Shown here: piece by piece, positions 1 to 13,477 of the stretch
How the letters are laid out: each line of letters starts with the position of its first letter
How positions within the stretch are numbered: the first letter of the stretch is position 1
Translations under genes and position numbers: made by a program
Source of the DNA: Glandiceps talaboti
Taxonomy: Eukaryota > Hemichordata > Enteropneusta > Spengelidae
DNA: 60,000 bases
Assembly: GCF_964340395.1 (NCBI RefSeq)
Contig: NC_135563.1
Location: forward strand, 20,537,651 to 20,597,650
Direction of reading: 5' to 3'
The notes under the pieces: model-generated
What the model was told of the DNA's origin: nothing
The model's input: only the letters and a program-made list of their open reading frames with translations
The model's database searches: none

Positions 1-282
1 TTCGAGTCTAGCAATCATATGTTGGTTATGATCGCAATGAGAAATCTCCAGGCTAAAAAGGAGTGTTGCTACTTTTAGTCTGAACTATTTCTCCTACTGT
101 CCTCTTGGACACAGACCAGTGTGTTAAAAATGTAAACTCATTACATGTCGGCAGACTTGAAAAATCAATAAATTAACTTGTAAGGTGAGCAATCTGATTG
201 TCTGTAAGAATAACACAACACCCAATCAATAAACAAATCGACTCTAATGTATATTATGTAACATTATATCAAATAATGTCTT

Positions 283-776
283 TCCATATCAATGTTATTA
301 GTACATTTAGCAGCCAATTTGTGAGTACCAGAAAGTTAAATAATGCTGCTTCAGGAGACTTTTAGAATATAGCTCTCTTGATACATTATTCAATTATTAT
401 TAACTTGAAATAAAGCACCAATGTGTGTCACATTAGAATGTGCTTTGTATTGAATTATTTCTTGTCATATCAAAGTTATTTAGTACATTAAGCAGCTAAT
501 TTGTGAGTACCTAAATGTCACATTACAGTTTTCCAGAAGAGTTGCAGGTTATAATACTTATTACATTATTCAATTATTATTAATTTGAAATAAATGATTT
601 TTCCCAAGCTAGGAGGCTATTTTAATAGATTCATTATTCAATTTGTACATTCAGTTTTCTTTTCACAAGAGTCTGTATGTTGTTGTAATCTGTATGTAAT
701 TTTTCCCTGTGGCGGTGTAGACTTCATACAGCTGTAGTTTTCCATTCAGGCGGTATAGACTTCATACAGCTGTGTC
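283..776. repeat. Two local tandem duplications
   Basis: TTTCCATATCAATGTTATTA.. (283) recurs as TTGTCATATCAAAGTTATTT.. (463), a 180-base offset running to ATTATTCAATTATTATTAA. GGCGGTGTAGACTTCATACA (712) recurs at 749 with GGCGGTATAGAC. Both look like ordinary slippage duplications. Confidence 0.75.
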
Positions 777-1103
777 CTGCTGTTCATTCACTCATATTTG
801 ATTGAATGTACATGCTATATTTATAGCTTTCATCTCCTAATCCAGTAGTCTTAACTCTGCATCACTCACTGAAATCCTTTGTTCAAAGTCCTTTTGGTGT
901 TGTTTGTATTTGAAACATTAATACTGTTAAAAGGTAAGTGGTACATACTATAATACAAGTGAAGATAGTGAAATAATTCAATATTTGGTGAAAATGATGT
1001 CAAATTTATTATACTCTATCTACCATATGTCATTCTTTCTATGGGTTATATTTTCAGTCTCTAGATTCGTACATAAGTGGGTTTTTAAAAATATTTTCCT
1101 TTT

Positions 1104-2478
1104 TAGCACAACTGAACTTGTTCAGTAGTGCTATAGGGATCGCCCGGCGTCTGTCTGTCTGTGTGTGTGTGTGTGTGGATGTGTGTGTGTGTGTAAACAA
1201 CTTAAAGTCAAAAACCGCTGAACCGATTGCCACGATATTTGGTGGGTCCATTACTTTGGGTGTCTAGTTGGGAAATTGTTCAAATCAAAATGATCGCATC
1301 ACAGGTGTGTGATTTGGGTCAAAAAATGTGATTTTTGGTCAAAAAACTTAAACTCAGAAACTACTGGGCAGATTGATGCGAAATTTGGTGGGAATATTCT
1401 TAAGGGGGTGTAAAGTAAGATTTGCTCATGACGGGATGATTCCATCAGTGATATGCAAATTAGGGCTAAAAATGTGTCTTTTTGGTTAAAAATCTATAAT
1501 TCTAAAACTACTGAGCAGATTGGGCTGAAATTTAATGGGAATGTATCTAGGGATGTATGGACGAAGAAATATTAAGCATACCATGATTCCATGAGTGATA
1601 TGCAAATTAGGTGTAAAAATGTTCATTTTTGGTCAAAAACTTATATCTCAAAAAGTACTTGGTCAATTAGTCTGAAACTTGGCGAGATGTTTCTGAAACT
1701 GTTATTCTGCAGATTTTCTTAAAAACATTTTGACAAAATTGGCCCTAGCGACCATGACCACGCCCTTTAGCAACAACCAAATGGCAGTATATTTTGGTCA
1801 AATAACATCATCTGGTAAGCAAGTGAGTAAACATTCAAAAAATGTATGCAAATACCCTAGCAACCATGACCACGCCCATAGCAACAGCCAAACGGTGGTG
1901 TATTTCACAAAGATAACAACAGGGTTTAATAGATAATTGAATAAACATCCAAAAAATGTATGTAAATTTGCATAGCAACAAGACCACGCCCATAACAACA
2001 GCCAAATAATCACGTATATTGCAAAGATAACAACAGGAATAGAAAGACAGATGAATAAACATTCAAAAAATGTATGCAAATACCCTAGTAACCATGACCA
2101 CGCCCATAGCAACAGCCAAACGGTGGTGTATTTCACAAAGATAACAACAGGGTTTAATAGTCAATTGAATAAACATTCAAAAAATGTATGTAAATTTTCC
2201 TAGCAACAAGACCACGCCCATAGCAACAGCCAAATGATCACGTATATTGCAAAGACAATATCAGGAATTCATACACAAGTGAACAAAAACATACACAAAT
2301 GTATGCAAATATATCTAACAACATGACCATGCCCATAGCAACAGCCAAATGATAGCATTTATCGTAAAGATAGCAACATGGTTGGATAGGCAACTGGATA
2401 GTTATTCAGCAAATAAACACCTATTGTTAGCATAGACTAGCATATGGATAAACATTTTTAAAAACTACAGTTGTGCTA
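1104..2478. mobile_element. 1.4 kb non-autonomous repeat element with 11-bp inverted ends
   Basis: TAGCACAACTG at 1104-1114 is exactly inverted at 2468-2478. The left end also folds on itself: TAGCACAACTGAAC pairs with GTTCAGTAGTGCTA (1104-1134, one mismatch). Internally it holds a TG microsatellite (1152-1193), about four degenerate 146-bp units (from about 1194, 1343, 1488, 1636; each with a YCAAAAACTA-like core) and the 114-bp array. No protein is encoded. Target duplications are not clear, so the class is unknown. Confidence 0.6.
1734..2420. repeat. 114-bp tandem array with ABAB higher-order pattern
   Basis: Units start at about 1734, 1848, 1962, 2076, 2190 and 2305, each containing CATGACCACGCCCATAGCAA or a close variant. 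Units at 1848 and 2076 share GCAAATACCCTAG and ACGGTGGTGTATTTCAC; those at 1962 and 2190 share GTAAATTT and ATCACGTATATTGCAA. The array thus amplified as 228-bp dimers. Confidence 0.93.
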
Positions 2479-5400
2479 CAACGCCATTGGTGGTATTTTT
2501 TGTTTCTTTCTCAAATTTGAAAAATTGAGGAAATGGAAACATTTTTAAAAACAAGATGATAGTTGAAAAGCAACGTCATATTGGAAATTGTCATATATGG
2601 ATGGTATCTATTTAAATGTACTTCAGTTTTATGCGGGTAGAATTATGATATTTGTAACACACCTGTAGCTTACGTATGGTTGTAGATAATACTAGCGATA
2701 GTTTCCCTGGCAGTGTTGAACATATTGATTGGGCTTACAGTATATTAATATGCTTACATCATCAGTATACCCATAACTTCATAGTAAGGTATGCATATAG
2801 ATAGAAAAGGAGGGTTGTTAAGGAATGCAGACCTCTGTGTACATGATGACTGTACAACTATTTTGTCTGTATTACAAGTATATGGTGTGTGTATAGATGG
2901 AAAGATGGGGTGGTGATGATGGGGGGGGGGGGGGTAGTAGTTGGATTGGGTTAACAAGAATGCAGACATGTGACTACATGCATTGGACAGTTCGTATATA
3001 CTGTGCATTATATTGCGTACATCTTTTGTTGCGGAATTAACTTTTCAATCTTTCTAACCCAACGTTTTGAAAAAAATAGAAAAACGTGTTCCCAATTGTG
3101 ATAAATAACATATGACTGCTTCTTTGAAACATAGTGATGCTAAAATGATACTCATGGTTCACCCTGGCCTGGAATTCTTTCTACTGTATATGTCATTTGT
3201 TTTCATTGTTATTGTGTTCCACAGGGTGGAGACCCAGTATATAGAATAGTTTGTATGCATACAGTTAGAGAGAGGTGAGATGTCATCATTGGAAAACACA
3301 TTATTAGTGCATCATTTAGAGGTTTGGGTAAAGTCAATGGAGAGCAGTTGAAGTAATTATTCTGGCAACACAGTGTATTACATAACTGTTACTTGATGGG
3401 AGCAATGATTATTCTTGCTCTGGAAAAGGAAATCCAACCAGCCGTGTATTTCCATAATTGAGGTCTTCTATATCAGCCACATCACATAGTCTAGTTGCCG
3501 CCTTGCCTTTACAAATATAGACTGTATCAATCAAATTGTTCCAGTGCAACCCATTATTGTGTTTTGCCCAAGAGGAATTTATCGGCAAAACAAATTGTTT
3601 GGTTCTGATGTCAGATGGGATGTTGTGAGGTCTGTCCTTTTGAAGATATCAGTATGGCTGTACAGTTTTAGGTTTCAGCTCGGCATCACTGGTTTTCTAT
3701 TATTCCTAACTGAACTAGCTGAAACAGTGAAAGCTTGAAGGGTTAACTAGAACTCGGCATCAGTGATTTAGTGTATTTTTCAAGTAGCTGAACCAGGGAA
3801 AGTTTGAACGAATAAGACAATGGCACTGTCTGAGGCTCTACATGTATACCACAGATTAATGGTAGGTATATATCCCTTGTTCACGATAACACATGTAGAT
3901 TTCATTGGTAGATCTTATCTATAATATGGAAGAACACTGCCCAGAAACTATTTGCAATTGAAAAATCAGTAAACTATGAAAAGTAAAAACAATTTTTGTG
4001 TAATGTACAATCATGATTTCTGTGGAATACATAGTTCTCAATGGAGTACTGTATACTTTTCTCTGATAGGGTACTTAGAGTTGTTATCACCACTTTGTGT
4101 TGTCATATGGTTTGTTGTAGATCAGAGGACTTTGTTTCAGCAGTGTTGATGGTTATCAGCTGAACACAGAATTTCACTGTAGAACTGTCTACTTCACCGC
4201 TGTGTTTGACAGAATAGAGTAGAAGAGAAAGACTTGTTAAGTGGTTCTCTGTCTTTTGGTAGTATGTCATGTGTGGATGACAGATTGTATGAAGGAGTAT
4301 AAAATGATGAACAACCCAGTACCTAGTGGTGATTTAGCTAAAGGCCATTAGAATGCCGTAAATTGGCCATTCAATTGACTATTAGTTGCAGTGGCTTCAT
4401 ACTTTCAGGTTTTGACATGTTGAATGCTAGTACATCATTAGGTATATATCGTCAGTCTTAAACACATCTCATTGGGTGATCAACAGGTGTTCACAAGAGG
4501 TTTCTAGGATGAACCATTGGGCTGTTTTCGATCACTGACGACCTTGGTCATTTAAACACCCAGTTCGAAGTAGGATTAACATTTAGATGTGAAAAGGCTG
4601 CAGTTTTCTTAACTTGCAGAGCTATAAAAAAGGTTGGTCCAAAACAAAAGCATGACCCTATGTAATCCTTAATAGCTACAATGATAAGATAACACTAATG
4701 TGAGTAGCTATGATTGATACTCTGGCCTTTAATACTTATCATTGGTAGATCAACAGGTGTTCATGAAGGTTTCTAAAATGGACCATTGGCAAGTTGTAGC
4801 TCATTGAAAATCCCTGTGTCATGGTTAGTGCCAATCATTGGGTGGTCAACAGGTACAAAGATTTCTAGGATGAACTGCTTCACTGGAAAGTTTTATAGAT
4901 CACTGAAAGTCTTGTGTCATGGTTAATGCCAATCATTGGGTGATCGACAGTTGTTCACAAAGGTTTCTTGAGACAAACAGGTTCACCGTCAAGTCTTTGA
5001 TCACCAAAATACCTGTAATATACCACTTGAAATTAACTGTACTGAGTTCCTTGTACAAGATTGTTTGCTATCTCAGCTATGTGTTTTGAATTTAACCTTG
5101 AAAACTTTGTTGTATTGGATCTGATCAACTTGTGGTATTTACTTTAAAATTCAGTCATCAAAGACATTGCTCCCTAACAAAAATTGTGAGATACCCAATT
5201 AGTATTTACAGAGATCCTAAGCTACTAATTTACAGTTGTGCATACTATGTGATAATGACTAATTGATGTCTGGTAAATGACTTGTCTTCCAACTTTTGCT
5301 TATCTGACAATATGTGTCTACTTACAATAGAACAATAGCCTATTGTCAACTGAGGTTAAATCAGTGTTGACATTTTGCCAACCTGTAACTTGATTGTTGA

Positions 5401-5742
5401 ATTCTTGTAGTATAATTGTCTATTGTTTGTTACTGGTGAATCAAGGTTATGTTCTTTTCATGTTCAGATAGCAAGTTGTTATCAAATGTTTGACATATGG
5501 CCGTTAGTTACATACTTTGTTTTGCTGCTTCTCTGAACATATAGCCAGTTGACTGCAAATTGATTGTTGGTTACTTAGTAAATATGTATATCTCATATAT
5601 ATGATAGCAAAGGGTTAGTTTGTTTGTTCTTCATTCCAGTTGTTTGTTTGTTTGTAGGTTGGTCATGTAGTTTGTTTGTTTTGTAGTCAGTTACACATAA
5701 TTGTTATAGGCTGTTGACTTATTTTGCTGAAGTCAACTTGAC
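2479..5742. other. Intergenic, low information; degenerate repeat at 4.4-5.0 kb
   Basis: No exon-like segment seen. It contains a poly-G run of about 15 (2919-2934) and a degenerate family with core ATTGGGTGATCAACAGGTGT at about 4468, 4739, 4836 and 4934, each followed by a TTTCTAGGATGAAC-like block. Otherwise AT-rich with nothing recognisable. Confidence 0.6.
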
Positions 5743-5952
5743 AATCATCACCACCACCATCACCATCATCATCATCATTGCTTCATCATCATCATCATCA
5801 CCACCACCACCACCATCACCGCCACCATCATCATCATCCTCATTGACTCGTCCTCATCCCATCTGTATCACTACCACTGCCATCCTCCTCCTCCTCCTCC
5901 TCCTCATCATCATCATCATCATCATCATCGCCATCATCATCACCATCACCAA

Positions 5953-5999
<47 letters not shown>

Positions 6000-6015
6000 C
6001 CATCACCATCACCAA

Positions 6016-6053
<38 letters not shown>

Positions 6054-6063
6054 CCATCACCAA

Positions 6064-6105
<42 letters not shown>
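5743..6105. repeat. (CAT/CAC/CTC)n trinucleotide tract, 363 bp
   Basis: Nearly uninterrupted CAT triplets with CACCAT and CTC variants and a recurring CACCATCACCAACATCATC step every 40-70 bases, indicating block duplication. All frames give low-complexity Ile/His/Asp/Met strings, not genes. Confidence 0.98.
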
Positions 6106-9100
6106 GGGTTTTATACAATATTTCTATGACATGATACGTTGATATCATAGTCCATGTAATTTCAATAATTGTAGCTTGAGTTTGAAAATCTATATTCACT
6201 TCTAGCACCACAGCATGTATAATGCTACCAGTTACCTACATGTATGATGGGATCACTTATAACATGCAGTGTAGGAATCAGTGCTTATCCTATTACCATG
6301 CTGGACATTTTATACCCAATACCACCTCTATGCAAAAATGGAATAGTCCAACTATATAAAGAAACAAAAGGCTTGTGCCATATCTCATAACAAAGAGGGG
6401 TGACAAGGTGAAATATCCTGATATTAATTACATATAATGTGTAAATCCTTATGAGCAGCTGTAACATAACTCTTATCATAATAGTCCAGGGCTCAGCATC
6501 TCAGCTGAAAATGGAAAGTTATTACAGATGGAATTTAAGCCTCACAATTGTAAGGACTTTGTGAGCATAGATGTCTAGGTATATGTCTTCTTAGATAGAG
6601 TAAGTAAACACAACATTTAGTCCTTTCATCTTTAACATGTAATCATCACATATCTCTTTCTCTGTCAAGAATTTTGTATCATCGCCAGCTCTTTACAAAA
6701 ATGTTTGTCAACAAATATTCTATTGTGAGTAAATTGTATGTAAGTTTTTATGTCCTATTTATGCCTCTTTGTAGAGGTGTAAATTACAAATTATAATATT
6801 TTAAAAAGAATGACTGACTGTATGTAAATCAGATGAGTTCAAATGTCATCAGTTCCTTGACAAATGTAATGCATACTTTTGAAAATTTGTCAAATACTTC
6901 TGTGATGCCTAAAAAAGGGGCACTGTCTGTAACTTAACTTGTTTCAAAAACAATTCTGTGAATCAAGTGTTAACCTATTTCATTGTGCTTTGCCAAAGCA
7001 ATGCCATTCGTCTCTACTAACTTACAGAAGTTTTGCTTGTTTGTAGAGATGGACGTGTTGTTATGGCACAAATTCTGAATAATCAGTTGATTTGAAAAAC
7101 AAGCCTACAGTGTTTTAAGAAATCCACTTGTATCACTTTGAATAAGTAAAATGGCAGATTTCAGTACAAGGGGTGAAAATTGATGAAAAGTTGAACTGTT
7201 TAGGAAACTTTGGAAAAATGAAAACATGAGATGAATAAAGACAACATAGGGACTTGTGTGAATCAAAAGTATATATTGCATGAATAAATTCAATTTGAAA
7301 TGTGCCAAATATTACAGAAAAAAACGCAAGTTTGTTCTAAAAAAATTATTTTGGCAGCAAAGAAAGTATGATATTAGGAACTATCAGAACAGGTGGGTAC
7401 ATCTTGTGACATTTGATATAGGTAGAGGGTTAAACATGTTGCAACAGATGGTCCAGAGACATACAAAGGAATGTATTATTGTGAACACTGTGCTACTCAA
7501 AGATTGACCCTCTATGTACAGATTTTCTGGGTAAACTCATGTTGTGTGTAAATAACAAACTTTTTTTTTATAAAATCAAAGAGAGGAAAATATTTGTAGC
7601 TGTGGCACATATTTGTGTGGGTCAATGGATAGCAAGTATGAAGGACTGGGTACTTGTATTCTTCATCACAAGAAAGATGAGATGACAAGCGTAGATGGTA
7701 TTCATTTCACTTCTTATTGTAAACTTTTAGAGCGGAACTATCTTCAAGTCACTTTTTCTGCTTCAGGACACTAACCTCCAGCGTAATCTGGTGCAAATCT
7801 TGTTGTTTTCATTTTAGAGGGCCAGACGTCCTTGAAGCTAGACTTAATAGGATAAAAGAGTTTTGTTTTATTCATTGCAACTTTTCAAGCCTGAACCGTT
7901 CATGAGTTTATAGTTACTGGTAATCTGGTATTTCTCTATTATTTTCATCTCCCCTCTGAGTGAATAAATCATCTCTTGACCTCAGCTTTTAGGTTCCTTG
8001 TATTCAGTTTGAATTCCCTAACAATCTCATCGCTGTAGATTACATTTTATATTAGGCATTATTTGACCTTAGCTTGTGGATTATAACTATTCAGTTTTAA
8101 TTCCGTAACTTTCTCATTGCTTTAGGCGTCTTTTGACCTTAGCTTTTAGATTAACTGTATTCAGTTTTGATCCCCAACCCTCCTATCACTTCAGATTTAA
8201 GTATCTTTTGACCTTTTCTGTGAGATTAACTATGTTCAAGATGTTTCAACTTCATTGAATCAAAATAGATGTGACCCTTGAATTAAGGTCATTTAATTCT
8301 CAACCAATTGACAGGCTTGGGTGATATTTTCCCAACCTGAATATTTTGTTTCTTTTTTGAAGTGAAAGCTTCTCTTCTCTATACGGCCCTCTCCTCTTTC
8401 TTTGTTTTCTGATTGTTATTTGAAATGAAAGATACCAGGAGCTTCAATCAATCAGTAATCAATCAATCAATCAATCAATCAGTCATTGTCAAACTTTATT
8501 ATACTAAACACACTTGCAGAGAGTGTGGTACATGGTACAGTTCATGAAAAAACTGACATAATATACAAGATTCACATTGATAACAAAGTATACAAACAAC
8601 TTTCATCTGCTGCCTGGAGCTACTGGAGGGTCAGCACATAGCACAGCTTGTAGTTCCATGAAATAAGAGTATGTGACAAATATTTTCAAACAAATTTTTG
8701 TTGAGAATGCCAGCAAAATGGTCATGAAACTAATGAACATGCATGTGCCTAGTATGGTATGTCACATTTGTACCAAGTTGGAATGAAATTGGCCTGTGCA
8801 TGTCGGAGGTACAGGTGCAAACAAACGGATGGATAGACGGACAGAACCCAGTGTAGTAGCCCCTTCCTGCTTCATTATTTGGGTGATAATAAGATATTGG
8901 TCCATAATAATCAGAAGTGTTAGTGTCAGATTTATCGACTGTCATCACTGCAGTGGTCTCTATGTGTTATACTTTTAGATTGTGTCAAATTATTGTTATT
9001 ATCGTCAAATTATTGACAAATTATTTTGTCAGAGTTAGATGGGTGGTCATCCAGGAGTGTCATATAAATCACATTGACTACAAGTGCAATTCCAGATGAA

Positions 9101-9205
9101 CAGTTGGGGAACATTGTAACTTGTTGAAAATTCATATACTGGTCTCCAAATATAATTACTAAAACAAAAATAGATGCCTTTCTGGGCATAGCTGGCAGGG
9201 TAGGA

Positions 9206-9206
<1 letters not shown>
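6106..9206. other. Intergenic, AT-rich; 4-copy degenerate repeat near 8 kb
   Basis: No supported exon. TTTGACCTTAGCTTTTAGATT-like blocks at about 7976, 8067, 8133 and 8208 form a degenerate tandem repeat of 65-90 bases. (AATC)n lies at 8458-8482. Short open frames at 7280-7507 and 8730-8978 show no domain or splice support. Confidence 0.6.

Positions 9207-9255
<49 letters not shown>
9207..9255. repeat. (TCTG)n microsatellite
   Basis: Twelve uninterrupted TCTG/GTCT units. Confidence 0.98.
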
Positions 9256-10010
9256 GAACAGCTATGATATCACTGACATACATTTGTCAGTTTCATTTAA
9301 ACCTGTTGCAAAGGTGATTACAGGAAGTTAAACCACTAGTTATAAGATATTCATCATGTTACATGGTCATGCCAGTTTTCATTTTAAAAAAACTTTCTGA
9401 AAAGTTGTCAAAATTAATGTGGGAAATTTTTTTTTTTTTGCAAAGTCTTTCCCACGAGTTATAAATATAATTCATCTATAGACATGTGGTATTGATGTAG
9501 CTCTGTATTTCCAGTTGACTTAATGTCTCAGCAAATCTATACCTGCAGGTCAGTCCAACCATGTCGACCTCAGGGTCGTTCCAGCAGCTGATACAAAACT
9601 CACAAAGACGAAGGTGGAATTAGACAATAATTTAGGAGGAAATACTTCCTTAAAGCAGTTCTGCTACATTTATTCTCTTTATGCAACTGGTTCACATGAA
9701 GCTGGTCAGTTTTATTACCCTTCTTTGTCCACAAATGAGATGCCTCTAGCCATTGCTTGGACACCAAGTATGACTTCTGTGTACAGGTATTGACCTAAAT
9801 GATATACATAAAGGAGTGAACTCTATCACTGTAAACACTACCCCCCCCCCCCCCCCCACAAAACATAGTCACTTTAATTCACTTCTACTTGTCAATTCTT
9901 TGTCACTTAAATTTGTCTTCAGAATATGTGTAAGGAATCACTTTACAATTATGGAATGAACTTGGTGTGTTTTTGGACTAGATTGATATTATAAAGTAAT
10001 CTTTGTAACA
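9256..10010. other. Intergenic; poly-C tract and a weak exon-like patch
   Basis: Poly-C of about 17 at 9841-9857. A short patch 9551-9613 (acceptor-like CCTGCAG, ATG at 9561 reading MSTSGSFQQLIQNSQRR, donor-like AAG|GTGGAA) looks exon-like, but its phase does not join 16785 or 21897 in an open frame. Nothing else seen. Confidence 0.45.
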
Positions 10011-10104
10011 CATACATACATACATACATACATACATACATACATACATACATACATACATACATACATACATACATACATACATACATACATACATACA
10101 TACA

Positions 10105-10138
<34 letters not shown>

Positions 10139-10192
10139 CATATATACATACATACATACATATATACATATATACATACATACATACATACA

Positions 10193-10224
<32 letters not shown>

Positions 10225-10240
10225 CACATACATACATATA

Positions 10241-10272
<32 letters not shown>

Positions 10273-10590
10273 CACATACATACATATATACATACATACA
10301 TACATACATACATACACATACATACATACATACATACATACATACATACATACATGCATACATACACACACATACATACATACATACATACATACATACA
10401 TACATACATACATACATACATACATACATACATACATACATACGTACGTATATACATACATATATACATATTACATACATACACACACACACATACATAC
10501 ATACACACACACACATACATACATACATACATACATACATACATACATACATACATACATACATACATACATACATACACACACATACAT
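10011..10590. repeat. (CATA)n microsatellite, 580 bp
   Basis: Long CATA tract with embedded TATATACA and CACACA variants repeated as blocks (for example CATACACATACATACATATA at two sites), so it grew by segment duplication as well as slippage. The minus strand gives Met-Tyr-Val-Cys strings. Confidence 0.98.
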
Positions 10591-13124
10591 TTCTGGTACA
10601 ATAATTGCTACTATCAACCTATTGAGAATCTACCAGTATATTGACTCATCTTGGTGTATAACAGTTCAAGAGGTACAGTTTGCTCTCAGGGATGAGATTC
10701 TTTCAAAGACACCCATGTTGAAATTGGACCGTATTGATTTTCAATTAACAATATCCAGCTTCCATTTGTGTATACATATTGAAGTCATCAATAAACAAAA
10801 GGCAAATCTTACATGACAACAGTATGTTATCAAGTCAGCCTTGTGTTGAGATTTCATGAATGAATCCCTTGTTCCATGTACTTACAACTTAATACTTACT
10901 GTCAAATGAGTAACTCAAGGTCTGTGTAATGTGTGTGTGTGTGTCTGCCCTATCTCAGTGCCACCAACTGTTTTTCTTTCAAACAATCACCAGTGTACAG
11001 TGCTACTGATTGGGTGGTTATTCCTAGATTGCTGTTTGTAATACCTAATTGGTGTAAAAATCATCCAAATGTGCATGGGAACACAGTGAACATTGCCAGG
11101 CTTTGGCAGGACTATACCAACAGTTGTATGTGCTTGTCAGTACAGTACTTAGTGTTCTATGGGTATGTACAAATGGTTGGCTTTGTACCAATCTTTTGTG
11201 CCGTCCTACCAGTGTTGTTAGTGGAATACAGCATTTCTCTTATACCTTCCTAACACTGTTTACCTGAGATTTGTCTGCTTTCACTTCATAATGGTTGGCA
11301 CAGATTAAGTTTATACCAATCCAGTTGGTAATTTCTATATACATGGTAAGCACAAAATCCTATTATTGTCACATGTTAAGTTTTTATAATCTTGAAAAGA
11401 ACGATGAACATCCAAAGTAGAAAGTTTGCAATACTATGATCATAACTTCATTGGAAACCATAGTAACAAGCCTACAAAGTTGATTTTAATTGACTAATGC
11501 ACAAGCCTGGAACAGTGATCACATTACCAATTGTCTTCTTTATCCCTATTGTTCTAAAAACATCTATTTTATTGTTATTTTCAAATGTATAGTTTATACA
11601 GTGTTACCAACTTTTAGGTTTTGACAAATATTTTTGAACGATCAGAAAAATTTCAAATAGTTCTAAATCTTATCTTTTATCAGTTTGACTGCTGTTACTC
11701 CTTCACAAAGGTGAACACAGGTCAAATGACTTTATGATAAGATTATCGGTAACATTTCAGAGTCACATGGAAGTGTCATATAAACTTGAAATGTAGTCAC
11801 AAGTTCTTGTCAGGGTCATATAAAGATGGTTGTCAGTCATCAAAATTGAAAGTGTCTGATATTTTTATTACACTGTTTATTGATGAAATTAACTTCTTTA
11901 AAACTTTACACAGTAAATGAAATGTTTTAAACTTTATTGTCAGAAGCATTTTATGAGTTGACATCAAAACATTGGAAGTATCTTATATTTTTAGTGTGTA
12001 GTTTATTGATGAAATTAATCTTTATTGTGAACGCTACCCAGTGAATGAAATTATTCAGACGTTATCATGAAGTATTTTATGCCATTGAGTTGAGTATTCC
12101 TGGAATAGAGCCAGAATTGTATGAGTGCATGGGTCAAAGAAGTCAAGTCTTTCCTTACCAAAATACTTGAAATCTGTATTTGTTGAGTGTTACTATTACA
12201 CGCAGCAGTCACTTGGTAGAAAATTTTTGAATGCAGGTAAAAATTTCTGCGTGATGTCAGATAAGGTCACATTCATACTTGGGGATGACTGAATGCAGTA
12301 CAAAGAATTTTTAACATAGGTGTCAGAATTAGAAGACCTATCCTTGAAGTATAGAAACCTTCACATTCTACAAGTACTTGAGAAAATAACATAGAATAGA
12401 ATCCTAGGTTGTTTGTAAAGTTTGTGATATTGTTTGTATCAGAGAGGGACGGCATACTACTTGCATTGTGAGTGGAAATAAGTATAAGTCATTGTTACCA
12501 TATGTTCATATTTGCTAGATTGTCAAAAATGTTTTACAGCACGGGGCATGGGAATGAGACCTGACAAGATGTCAGCTAGGTCATATTTGAAGTGGACAGT
12601 GTACTCTCTGTAACCTTGGGTTCAAAAGAGTACATAGATCGAGTTGATCACATATTTGACACTCAATTGAAACTCTGTAAGAGCATCTCAACATTGGCCT
12701 TGGTAGTCTTACAAGTAGAAGTTTCATAGTAGTAGTGAATTGAACCACAGTTTAGCTTTGTTATCTTGACAATGTGTCAGTGAGAGCTTGTTAGCTGTTT
12801 TCTTTGGGTCAAACTAGAAATAACATTGAAGATGTGTTGGGACTTGGAGTCTTGTTTTGGACTGTTTTTATGAGCAACTTTCAAAGTTCACATAAGGTGA
12901 GTGTGGTGTCGATCTTTTGTGAAGACAGTTACTAAGTTCATCTGTGTATGGATGGATGGAGTGTAGACTTTATCAGCTGATGAATGGTGAGTGGTTTTAT
13001 GGTCATGTATTGGTTTACAACACTGTGGTTGGTCTCTGGCTAGGATTTCAATGATGCAAGGTGATATACCCACCTGTTTTGTTGGACACACTGTATGTTC
13101 ACTTGCAGCAGTTACAGCTAAAAT
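10591..13124. other. Intergenic, no gene seen; one 130-bp imperfect duplication
   Basis: GTTTATTGATGAAATTAACTT (about 11876) recurs at 12001 as GTTTATTGATGAAATTAATC, with GAATGAAAT and ATTTTATG following in both. The 106-codon frame at 10933-11253 has no recognisable domain and begins in a TG run, so it is not called. Confidence 0.55.
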
Positions 13125-13477
13125 GATGTAGGCTTGGTGTTTCACTCATGTGACATGATCCTCGGACAACTTCTAATGCAAAAGAAACAATTACATAGGT
13201 GCCATGCACAGCGGGGATGTAGAAGTAGTCAAGTTGATCATCAGTTTTAGAAAATAAACAATTGCAGCCATTAAAATCATCAAGTCCATGGGTAATGTTT
13301 TCATTAGAAGCCTGTTTTACTTCACTGTGAAAGAATAGCAATGCTTATCAGTGTTCAATGTGATTGGGTAAAGGATCCTGCTGTGTTTATTGTGTCTCTG
13401 TTATTGTTAGTCTAGAGTTGAAATATGTCTAGCTCTGTGTCAAAAACATGTCCCATGAATGAAACACTAAGCCAGGC
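13125..13477. mobile_element. MITE-like dispersed element, copy 1
   Basis: Starts GATGTAGGCTTGGTGTTTCA and ends with an inverted, decayed ATGAAACACTAAGCC. Near-identical over its length to the reverse complement of 50850-51185, for example GTGCCATGCACAGYGGGGAT, TAGAAGTAGTCAAGTT and CATTAAAATCATCAAGTCCA. No coding. Confidence 0.8.

Noticed and set aside
5714-6211. Acidic Asp-rich and Ile-rich open frames
   Set aside because: They are translations of the CAT triplet tract; no flanking exon signals.
9551-9613. Exon-like patch starting MSTSGSFQQ
   Set aside because: Joining it to the 16785 or 21897 acceptor gives immediate stops; too short to stand alone.
9949-10601. Open frames of 170-207 codons rich in Met-Tyr-Val-Cys
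   Set aside because: They are translations of the (CATA)n microsatellite in all frames.
10933-11253. 106-codon open frame with hydrophobic C-terminus
   Set aside because: Begins in a TG run, no domain, no splice or poly(A) context.
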